Under the pieces are notes generated by a model, which ran no database searches, was not told the origin of the DNA, and saw only the letters and a program-made list of their open reading frames with translations. 20,191 nt of DNA from JBFWNZ01 sp050250795 (GTDB lineage Bacteria > Pseudomonadota > Alphaproteobacteria > UBA8366). Both the position numbers and the translations under genes were made by a program. This document shows positions 14,545 to 20,191 of this stretch, piece by piece. The first letter of the stretch is position 1. Each line of letters begins with the position of its first letter. Location: NCBI GenBank assembly GCA_050250795.1, contig JBFWNZ010000027.1, positions 1 through 20,191 on the forward strand. Direction: 5' to 3'.

Positions 14545-15603
14545 ATGTCCCGAAAGACGATGGTGGTGATCGGTGCGACCGGGGTGATCGGGCGCCGGCT
14601 GATCGAGCATCTGGAGCCGCTGAAGGACTGGGAGGTGGTGGCGGTGTCGCGCCGCGCCCCCGATTTCGCCACGCGCGCCTGGCACCTGCCCGTCGACCTG
14701 TCGGACCCCGAGGATTGCGCCGCCAAGTTCGCGGGCGTGGCCGAGGCGACGCATGTCGTCTACGCCGCCTACAGCGACCGGCCGAACTGGGCCGACCAGC
14801 GGGCGCCAAACGCCGCCATGTTCCGCAACGCGCTGACCGCCATCGACAAGGCATGTCCGGCGCTGCGCTCGGTCATCCTGATGCAGGGGACGAAGTATTA
14901 CGGCTCGCATCTGGGGCCGTTCAAGACGCCGGCCTTCGAGGACGACCCGCGGCATATGCCGCCCAACTTCTATTTCGACCAGCAGGACACGATGACGGCG
15001 CTGAGCCGGGGACGGCCCTGGCACTGGACGGCGCTGCGCCCGCACACGGTCTGCGGCTTCACCTTCGGCATGCCGATGAACCTGGTGCCGGTGATCGCCT
15101 GCTATGCCGCGATTTCCAAGGAACTGGGCCTGCCGCTGCGCTGGCCGGGCAAGCCCGCGGCCTATGACAAGCTGTTCATGGTCACGGATGCGGACCTGTT
15201 GTCGCGCTCGATCCTGTGGGCGGCGGATGCGGAAACGGCGGCCAACGAGGCCTTCAACGTGACCAATGGGGACTTCTTCCGCTGGTGCCACCTGTTCCCG
15301 CGCATCGCCGCGTATTTCGACATGCCCTGCGGCGATCCGGCGCCGATCCGGCTGGCCGATTTCATGGCCGACAAGGAGGAGCTGTGGGCCGAGATCTGCG
15401 ACCGGCACGGGCTGGACAAGCAGCCGCTGTCGCGGCTCGTGCTGTGGCGCTTCGGCGACTACATCTTCAATCAGGACTGGGACATCATGAGCCACACCAC
15501 GAAGATCCGGCAGGCCGGCTTCGGCGAGTGCATCGAGAGCGGCCAGATGTTCATGACCTGGTTCGACGAACTGCGCCAGCGGCGGATCATTCCGGGAGGA
15601 TAG
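14545..15603 (+). CDS. SDR family NAD(P)-dependent oxidoreductase, PRISE (progesterone 5-beta-reductase/iridoid-synthase)-like
   Basis: A 352-residue extended short-chain dehydrogenase. The nucleotide motif is GATGVIG (10-16), followed by SRR for NADP. The PRISE signature residues are present: K117 in MQGTKYYG and Y143 in NFYFDQQD, matching the Lys and Tyr of plant progesterone 5-beta-reductases (motifs TGxKHY and NFYY). Further matches are RPHTVCGFTFGMPMN, YAAISKELGLPLRWPG and NEAFNVTNGDFFRWCHLFP. PRISE enzymes reduce the C=C bond of activated enones with NADPH; bacterial members are little studied. The GGCAAGGGCGG purine tract serves as ribosome site. It ends 13 bases before the convergent higA stop. 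Confidence 0.88.
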   Translation: MSRKTMVVIGATGVIGRRLIEHLEPLKDWEVVAVSRRAPDFATRAWHLPVDLSDPEDCAAKFAGVAEATHVVYAAYSDRPNWADQRAPNAAMFRNALTAIDKACPALRSVILMQGTKYYGSHLGPFKTPAFEDDPRHMPPNFYFDQQDTMTALSRGRPWHWTALRPHTVCGFTFGMPMNLVPVIACYAAISKELGLPLRWPGKPAAYDKLFMVTDADLLSRSILWAADAETAANEAFNVTNGDFFRWCHLFPRIAAYFDMPCGDPAPIRLADFMADKEELWAEICDRHGLDKQPLSRLVLWRFGDYIFNQDWDIMSHTTKIRQAGFGECIESGQMFMTWFDELRQRRIIPGG

Positions 15604-15616
15604 GGCCCCAGCCGGT

Positions 15617-15928
15617 CTACAGCCCGTGCAGGGTCGGGATCGCGTCCAGCGTCGCGCCCATCGCGCGCTCGGCGCGCCACAGATCGTGGCGGCGCTGCAT
15701 GTTCAGCCACAGGGTGGGGCCGTTGCCGCACAGCTTGCCGAGCCGTAGCGCCATCTCCGGCGAGACCGGTTGCCGCTCGCCGAGAATGTCGTAGAGCGTC
15801 TGCCGCGAGATTTGCAGCAGCCGGGCGATCTCGGCCTTGGGACGGCCCAGCGCCGGCAGCACATCCTCGCGGAGCAGTTCCCCCGGGTGGAGGGGGGGGA
15901 GGCCGCGCTTCGGATAGGCGGTCGCCAT
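15617..15928 (-). CDS. higA: HigA-family antitoxin, helix-turn-helix
   Basis: A 103-residue addiction-module antitoxin. LHPGELLREDVLPALG (13-28) is the HigA opening motif, and KAEIARLLQISRQTLYDILGERQPVSPEMALRLGKLCG (in pieces, 31-68) is a Cro/XRE-type helix-turn-helix. TLWLNMQRRHDLWRAE is the standard C-terminal segment. The start codon shares one base with the stop of higB (TGATG at 15930-15926), so translation is coupled. It neutralises HigB and with it probably represses the promoter at 16213-16240. Confidence 0.95.
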   Translation of the reverse strand: MATAYPKRGLPPLHPGELLREDVLPALGRPKAEIARLLQISRQTLYDILGERQPVSPEMALRLGKLCGNGPTLWLNMQRRHDLWRAERAMGATLDAIPTLHGL

Positions 15929-16206
15929 CAGTGATAATCCTCCAGGTCGATATCGACCGCGTCGTTGCCGGTCCAGCCGAAGGTAATCCGCCAGTTGCCG
16001 CTGGCATTGACCGCATACCGGCCCTTGTCGCGACCGGCGAGCGGATGGAACCGGAAGCCCGGCAGGTTCATGTCCTCCGGTTGCTCCGCATCGTCCAGTG
16101 CAGCGAGGATGCGACCGACCCGAGCGGCGTTCGGCACGCTGAGCCCGCGAGCGTCGCCTGTCGCAAAATAGCGCTCCAGCGCCTTGGACCGGAACGACCG
16201 GATCAT
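15928..16206 (-). CDS. higB: HigB-family mRNA-interferase toxin (RelE superfamily)
   Basis: A 92-residue toxin starting MIRSFRSKALERYFATGD. MNLPGFRFHPLAGRDKGRYAV (pieces, 46-65) and NWRITFGWTGNDAVDIDLEDYH (71-92) are the HigB signature; R73 and the C-terminal Y91-H92 are the expected catalytic-site residues, so it looks intact. HigB cleaves mRNA on the ribosome. As in typical higBA loci, the toxin gene comes first. No ribosome site lies between the predicted -10 and the ATG, so it may be translated from a leaderless message. Confidence 0.94.
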   Translation of the reverse strand: MIRSFRSKALERYFATGDARGLSVPNAARVGRILAALDDAEQPEDMNLPGFRFHPLAGRDKGRYAVNASGNWRITFGWTGNDAVDIDLEDYH

Positions 16207-16212
16207 TCGATG

Positions 16213-16240
16213 AATGTAAGGGAAAGCCTTACAGTGTCAA
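16213..16240 (-). promoter_or_regulatory. higBA promoter with overlapping HigA operator
   Basis: On the minus strand, TTGACA (16240-16235) and TACATT (16218-16213) are separated by 16 bases, a strong sigma70-like match. An inverted repeat TGTAAGG-N5-CCTTACA (16215-16233) covers most of the spacer and the -10, where a bound HigA dimer would block polymerase. A further half-site CCTTAC at 16247-16252 overlaps the msrQ stop codon. The predicted transcription start (about 16206) falls on the higB ATG. Confidence 0.7.
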
Positions 16241-16248
16241 GCGATGCC

Positions 16249-17088
16249 TTACGCCGCTGCACGCGCCCGCTTGCGCGATGGCAGGAGGCGGCGGGCGAAG
16301 GCGGCCGCCGCCACGGCCAGCCCGATGCCGAGCACCCACCAGGCCGGGGCGACGACGAAGCTGAAATCGAGATTGGCGGCGAGGATCAGCCAGGGGTCGA
16401 CGCCGGTGGCGATGCCGTACCATGCGAATTCCAGCGCCGCGGTGATCAGGCCGCCGGCCAGCGCGGCCAGGGCAGCGGCGAGGGGCGTCAGACGGATACG
16501 CCGCGCATGCAGCACGCGATACAGCATCAGCAGCAGGAACAGGCCGCCCATGACCGTGGGCTCGGTCACGTCCAGCTTCGACTGAAGGAAGAAGTGCAGA
16601 ACCGCCAGGACGCCGATGGGATAGACGAGCATGTGCAGCCGCGTCCAGTTGCGCTTGAGCCGCTTCACCGCGGCATCGGTCGAGGTCGCGCCCAGCGCGA
16701 TCAGCGCCAGCAGGGCGACGAAGCCGATGGTGAGGTAGAAGCGCAGCACGATCTCGGACGCGACCTTGCCCAGATCGTATTTCTGGTCGACGACATAGAG
16801 CGTGAGATGGATGGCGGCATAGGCCAGCACGGTCACGCCCAGCATGCGCCGCACCTGGATCAGCTTCGTCCAGTCGAGGATGTGGCGGAAGGGCGTGACC
16901 GCCAGCGACAGCAGCAGGAACCGCACCGCCCAGTCGCCGGTCTCATGAATCGCCACGGTAATCGGCTTCGGCCCCAGCGCGTCCTGCCACAGCATATAGG
17001 CCAGCCACAGGCCGGGCAGGAAGCAGCCGAGGAAGAATGCGGCCTTGAGCGGCGAGAAACGGTCGGCGCGATCGGTCCAGGGAGTCAC
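16249..17088 (-). CDS. msrQ: MsrQ, heme-binding membrane subunit of the periplasmic methionine-sulfoxide reductase system
   Basis: A 279-residue membrane protein of the YedZ/MsrQ ferric-reductase-like family. The heme-ligand histidines correspond to H94 (YAAIHLTLY), H152 and H165 (RLHMLVYPIGVLAVLHFF); RRMLGVTVLAYAAIHL and VKRLKRNWTRLHMLVY are family motifs. MsrQ passes electrons from the quinone pool/flavin reductase to periplasmic MsrP, which repairs oxidised methionines. No msrP lies in the window: upstream is the divergent copper cluster and downstream higBA. Compared with E. coli MsrQ (about 211 residues) it has an extra C-terminal region with two or three more membrane helices (about 195-265). 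The start is GTG at 17088 with GAGG upstream. Confidence 0.9.
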   Translation of the reverse strand: MTPWTDRADRFSPLKAAFFLGCFLPGLWLAYMLWQDALGPKPITVAIHETGDWAVRFLLLSLAVTPFRHILDWTKLIQVRRMLGVTVLAYAAIHLTLYVVDQKYDLGKVASEIVLRFYLTIGFVALLALIALGATSTDAAVKRLKRNWTRLHMLVYPIGVLAVLHFFLQSKLDVTEPTVMGGLFLLLMLYRVLHARRIRLTPLAAALAALAGGLITAALEFAWYGIATGVDPWLILAANLDFSFVVAPAWWVLGIGLAVAAAAFARRLLPSRKRARAAA

Positions 17089-17186
17089 GGAGGGCCTCGT
17101 TCGGTTCGCGTGTCGGGTAAATCTATACCGCCATCGGACTCACGGGCGTTCACGATGCCGGGAAGCGGGCGCGAGGCGATTTGTAC

Positions 17187-17217
17187 TTGACCTTCCCGTA
17201 GGGGTAAGGCGGAAGCT
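17187..17217 (+). promoter_or_regulatory. CueR/MerR-type copper-responsive promoter candidate
   Basis: TTGACC (17187-17192, -35) is followed by a 19-base spacer and GAAGCT (17212-17217, poor -10). A 19-base spacer is the hallmark of MerR-family-activated promoters. The dyad CCTTCCCGTAGGGGTAAGG (17191-17209) has outer CCTT/AAGG arms and resembles the ACCTTCC/GGAAGGT operators of the Cu-sensor CueR. It lies directly before the copper genes. No cueR gene is in the window. The predicted start falls at or near the ATG at 17224. Confidence 0.55.
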
Positions 17218-17223
17218 GATCGA

Positions 17224-17568
17224 ATGTCGCGGTATTCGCTCCTGTCCCGGCTGCTGCCGGTATTGGCTCTGATGCTTCTGGCGCTGACCCTGGCGCCGGG
17301 AAAGGCGGCGGCGCATGCACCCGGACATGGCAACACGCCGGCCGCCGTCGAAACGCCGGTTCCGGTCGATCCGGCCGGTCACCGCAGCCTGGGCCAGGCC
17401 TGCTGTGGCATTGCCGTTTTCTGCTCGGTTCTGGCGCTGCCGGAACGCCAGGACGCCGGATTGCGCGCCGCTGCGCCCCTTCCGGCCGGACGCCTGCCCG
17501 CGGACGACCCCGAGCGGGCCTCCTCCCCCCTCGAACGCGATCCTCCCATTCCGCGCGCCGCGGCCTGA
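17224..17568 (+). CDS. Small secreted His/Cys-containing protein at the head of the copper cluster
   Basis: A 114-residue protein with a clear signal peptide (MSRYSLLSRLLPVLALMLLALTLAPGKAAA, likely cleaved near residue 30). The mature part begins HAPGHG, then has ACCGIAVFC (C59, C60, C67) and a Pro/Ala/Arg-rich low-complexity tail. No enzyme domain is visible. Its place just after the CueR-like promoter and before copI-copA recalls CopL-type short leader proteins ahead of copAB in Xanthomonas, but sequence similarity is not established. It could bind copper in the periplasm. A purine-rich GGCGGAAG ribosome-site candidate overlaps the -10; an inner ATG at M17 would ruin the signal peptide. Confidence 0.6.
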   Translation: MSRYSLLSRLLPVLALMLLALTLAPGKAAAHAPGHGNTPAAVETPVPVDPAGHRSLGQACCGIAVFCSVLALPERQDAGLRAAAPLPAGRLPADDPERASSPLERDPPIPRAAA

Positions 17569-17656
17569 CCGGCGCCATCCGCGCCGGAACGCACACGGAA
17601 ACCGCGACGCCGTCGATTCGCGGCGCCGATGACGCATGGAATTTCGAGGATCGATC

Positions 17657-18193
17657 ATGAAGACAGGATTGCTGATTGCAGCGGCGGCGCTGAGCCTGGC
17701 CGCCGCCACCTCCGCACTGGCCGATGCCGGCCATGGCAAAGGGCACAATTTCGATTTCGGCCGGCCGGGCAAGGCATCGGCGGCCACGCGGACGGTGGAG
17801 GTCGTCATGCGCGACATCGCCTTCGAGCCGGAGTCGATCTCGATCAAAGCGGGAGAGACGATTCGCTTCGTGCTGAAGAACGAGGGTGAGTTGCTGCACG
17901 AGTTCAACATCGGCACAGCCGCGATGCATGCGGAGCATCAGAAGGAAATGGCCGAAATGCTGGATCACGGGATGATCACGCCCACCGGCATGGACCACAA
18001 GATGATGCAGATGGACCATGGCGGCGGTCGTGCGCCGATGCGCCACGACGATCCGAACACGGCGCTGGTCGAGCCGGGCAAGACGGCGGAACTGGTCTGG
18101 ACCTTCACGCGCGATACGGAACTGGAGTTCGCCTGCAATATCCCCGGCCACTATGAGGCGGGGATGGTCGGCAAGTTCCGGTTCGGCAAGTAG
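17657..18193 (+). CDS. copI: CopI-like periplasmic cupredoxin
   Basis: A 178-residue exported blue-copper-fold protein. The signal peptide is MKTGLLIAAAALSLAAATSALA (cleavage about residue 22). Cupredoxin strands begin at TVEVVMRDIAFEPESISIKAGE (46-67). The type 1 copper ligands are H81 (LLHEFNIG), C160, H165 and M170 (ACNIPGHYEAGM). A His/Met-rich insertion (about 90-130, with MLDHGM, MDHKMMQMDHGGG) lies between the first ligand and the rest and can bind additional Cu(I). CopI proteins protect against copper in the periplasm. AGGA precedes the ATG at 17657; a frame extension to 17636 is not needed. It sits 10 bases ahead of copA in the same operon. Confidence 0.88.
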   Translation: MKTGLLIAAAALSLAAATSALADAGHGKGHNFDFGRPGKASAATRTVEVVMRDIAFEPESISIKAGETIRFVLKNEGELLHEFNIGTAAMHAEHQKEMAEMLDHGMITPTGMDHKMMQMDHGGGRAPMRHDDPNTALVEPGKTAELVWTFTRDTELEFACNIPGHYEAGMVGKFRFGK

Positions 18194-18203
18194 CGGGTGC
18201 GTC

Positions 18204-19883
18204 ATGGACGGACCCATCCGCGGACCGCGGCGCATGCGATGGCATGCGCTGGCGGTGCTTCTGCTGCTGCCGGCGCTGCCGGCGGCGGCGGGCACTTACG
18301 ATCTGACGGTCGCCGAAGCGGAGGTGAGGATCGACGGCACGCCGCGCCGCGCCGTCACCATCAACGGCCAGGTGCCGGGGCCGGAGCTGCGCTTCCGCGA
18401 GGGCGAGGAGGTCACGATCAACGTGACGAACCGGCTGGCGGTCGACACCTCGATCCACTGGCACGGGCTGATCCTGCCCTACACGATGGACGGGGTGCCG
18501 GGGATGAGCTTTCCCGGCATCAAGCCCGGCGAGACCTTTACCTATCGCTTCACCGTCCGGCAGAGCGGCACATACTGGTACCACAGCCATTCCGGCATGC
18601 AGGAGCAGTCGGGCATGTACGGGCCGATGGTGATCGAGCCCAAGGGGCGCGAGCCGTTCAAGGCGGATCGGGAATACACGCTGCTGCTGTCGGACTGGAC
18701 CGATGAGGCGCCCGAGACGGTTCTCGCCAACCTGAAAAAGCGGCCCGACTATTACAATTACGGGCAGCGCACGCTGGGCACCTTCCTCGACGACATGGCG
18801 GAGAAGGGTTTCGCGGCGACCATGCGCGACCGCCTGGACTGGGGCGAGATGCGGATGATGCCGACCGACATCGCCGATGTCAGCGGCTACACATTTCTGG
18901 TCAACGGCAAGGCGGCGGCGGAGAACTGGACGGCGCTGTTCCAGCCCGGCGAACGGGTGCGGCTGCGCATCATCAACGGCTCTGCGATGAGCTTTTTCGA
19001 CCTGCGCATCCCGGGGCTGAAGATGACGGTGGTGCAGGCCGACGGCAACAACGTGCAGCCGGTGCCGGTGGACGAGTTGCGGATCGCGGTCGCCGAGACC
19101 TACGACGTGATCGTGCGGCCGGAGAAGGAGGAAGCCTACACCATCCTGGCCGAGGCGATGGACCGCAGCGGCTATGCCCGTGCCACGCTGGCGCCGCGGC
19201 CGGGCATGGCGGCCGAGGTGCCGGCGCTGCGGCCGCGGCCGTTGCTGACCATGGCCGATATGGGCATGGCGCATGAAGGCATGGATCACGGTCAGGGCTC
19301 CGCGGCCGCGGCGGGTGAACATGCCGGGCACGGCGCGGGCCATAAGGTGGAGAAGGCGGGCTATGCGCCCGGCAGCGGCCTTGCGCCGAAGGCCGCCGAT
19401 GGCGGCCGGGTGCTGGTCTATGGCGACCTGCGGGCCATGCAGCCCTATGCCGATTACCGGCCGCCGGATCGCGAGATCGTGCTGCGCCTGACCGGAAACA
19501 TGGAGCGCTACATCTGGTCCTTCGACGGCGTGAAATACTCCGAAGCAGAGCCGATCCGCCTGCGGCTGGGCGAGCGGGTCCGCTTCACCTTCGTCAACAC
19601 CACGATGATGACGCATCCGATGCATCTGCACGGCATGTGGATGCAGCTGGACAACGGGGCCGGCCGGTTCAGCCCGCTGAAGCATGTGGTGAACGTGGCG
19701 CCGGGCACGACGCTGTCCGTCGACGTGCCGGTGGATGCGATGGGGAAATGGGCCTTCCACTGCCACCTGCTCTATCACATGGAAGCCGGCATGTTCCGGA
19801 TGGTCGTGGTCGAGGACGCGGCGGGAAATGCCGTGCCGATGCCGCGCGAAGGCGAGGGAGGCGGCCATGCGGGGCATCACTGA
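18204..19883 (+). CDS. copA: CopA-type periplasmic multicopper oxidase
   Basis: A 559-residue three-cupredoxin-domain oxidase. All four copper motifs are present: HWHG (H85, H87), WYHSHSG (H127, H129), HPMHLHG (H471, H474, H476) and HCHLLYHMEAGM (H519, C520, H521, H525, M530). A flexible linker (about 351-380) is rich in His and Met (MAHEGMDHG, HAGHGAGH), typical of copper-resistance CopA/PcoA, which oxidise Cu(I) in the periplasm. The signal is MRWHALAVLLLLPALPAAAG, preceded by twin arginines R9-R10, which do not form a clean Tat motif. The start at 18204 (MDGPIRG) is likely, with M11 (18234) as alternative. It overlaps copB by 17 bases. Confidence 0.93.
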   Translation: MDGPIRGPRRMRWHALAVLLLLPALPAAAGTYDLTVAEAEVRIDGTPRRAVTINGQVPGPELRFREGEEVTINVTNRLAVDTSIHWHGLILPYTMDGVPGMSFPGIKPGETFTYRFTVRQSGTYWYHSHSGMQEQSGMYGPMVIEPKGREPFKADREYTLLLSDWTDEAPETVLANLKKRPDYYNYGQRTLGTFLDDMAEKGFAATMRDRLDWGEMRMMPTDIADVSGYTFLVNGKAAAENWTALFQPGERVRLRIINGSAMSFFDLRIPGLKMTVVQADGNNVQPVPVDELRIAVAETYDVIVRPEKEEAYTILAEAMDRSGYARATLAPRPGMAAEVPALRPRPLLTMADMGMAHEGMDHGQGSAAAAGEHAGHGAGHKVEKAGYAPGSGLAPKAADGGRVLVYGDLRAMQPYADYRPPDREIVLRLTGNMERYIWSFDGVKYSEAEPIRLRLGERVRFTFVNTTMMTHPMHLHGMWMQLDNGAGRFSPLKHVVNVAPGTTLSVDVPVDAMGKWAFHCHLLYHMEAGMFRMVVVEDAAGNAVPMPREGEGGGHAGHH

Positions 19884-20191
19884 ACGGGGCGGCGGGGCGG
19901 CGATCCTGCTGGCCTGGATGCTGCTGTCGAGCGGTCCGGCGGGCGCGTCGGGCATGGACGACCACATCCTGATCCATCTCGACCTGGAACGGCTGGAATA
20001 CCGGATGCGCGACGGTGCGGATACGGTCGCCTGGGAGGGACAGGGCTGGATCGGCAACGATTCCGGCAAGCTCTGGCTCAAGACGAAAGGCGAGCGCCCG
20101 CGCGGATCGGATTTCGAGACGGCGGAGTTCCAGCTTCTCTACAGCCGGCCGCTGGACGACTTCTACGATGTCCAGGCGGGCTTTCGCTTCG
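19867..20191 (+). CDS. copB: CopB/PcoB family copper-resistance outer-membrane protein (3' end outside window)
   Basis: The first 108 codons are visible. The signal peptide is MRGITERGGGAAILLAWMLLSSGPAGA (about 27 residues). Then DDHILIHLDLERLEYRMRDG, AWEGQGWIGNDSGKLWLKTKGE and ETAEFQLLYSRPLDDFYDVQAGFRF follow the conserved N-terminal strands of the CopB beta-barrel, which is proposed to sit in the outer membrane and lower copper entry. The typical Met/His-rich segment between signal and barrel is absent or very short here (mature protein begins SGMDDHILIH). The ATG at 19867 is preceded by GAGGGAGG inside copA, and the gene overlaps the copA end by 17 bases. Confidence 0.92.
   Translation, partial: MRGITERGGGAAILLAWMLLSSGPAGASGMDDHILIHLDLERLEYRMRDGADTVAWEGQGWIGNDSGKLWLKTKGERPRGSDFETAEFQLLYSRPLDDFYDVQAGFRF

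Noticed and set aside
18105..20081. 658-codon minus-strand open frame
   Set aside because: It is the mirror of copA and copB, which have every copper-ligand motif; its His/Arg-rich translation is a by-product of the GC-rich coding strand.
1..20191. CRISPR array, tRNA/rRNA, transposase or phage integration site
   Set aside because: I saw no regularly spaced direct repeats, no tRNA-like folding sequence and no recombinase or transposase reading frame on either strand.

Overview
The window reads as chromosomal DNA from a GC-rich alphaproteobacterium. Codon third positions are strongly G/C, coding density is high, and the gene families (CbtAB under a B12 riboswitch, DUF1036, PRISE-like reductase, several luciferase-like monooxygenases, CopI/CopA/CopB) are typical of Rhodospirillales-like or Rhizobiales-like soil and water bacteria. 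The genus cannot be fixed from the sequence alone. I found no rRNA, tRNA, CRISPR array, transposase or phage gene.

Layout. 1-3038 (minus strand): the N-terminal 364 residues of a PLP aminotransferase, a DUF4126 membrane protein, and an unrecognised 372-residue protein. 3322-7775: a RutA/SfnG-like flavin monooxygenase, a MaoC-fold protein, two TauD/TfdA dioxygenases facing each other, and a secreted DUF1036 protein. 7905-9178: a full-length cobalamin riboswitch followed by cbtB and cbtA (predicted cobalt uptake). 9182-13218 (minus strand): a probable operon of two tandem 3-hydroxyisobutyrate-dehydrogenase-like paralogues, a TIGR03619-type luciferase-like oxidoreductase and an MFS transporter. 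13269-13361: a palindromic intergenic repeat. 13383-15603: a third luciferase-like monooxygenase divergent from a PRISE-type enone reductase. 15617-16240: a higBA toxin-antitoxin operon with a readable promoter/operator. 16249-17088: msrQ without msrP in the window. 17187-20191: a copper-resistance cluster with a CueR/MerR-type promoter, a small secreted His/Cys protein, a CopI-like cupredoxin, a CopA multicopper oxidase and the start of CopB.

How it fits together. Two metal modules are clear: B12-regulated cobalt import and periplasmic copper detoxification. The middle 11 kb holds three LLM flavoenzymes, two Fe(II)/2-oxoglutarate dioxygenases, a hotdog-fold protein, two beta-hydroxyacid dehydrogenases, an enone reductase and a transporter. 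That gene content suggests breakdown of one or more organic compounds, but no substrate can be named. The most unusual points are a MaoC-fold protein lacking the usual catalytic Asp, a toxin-antitoxin mRNA predicted to be leaderless, a CueR-like promoter whose predicted transcription start coincides with the first ATG, and an orphan msrQ divergent from the copper genes.
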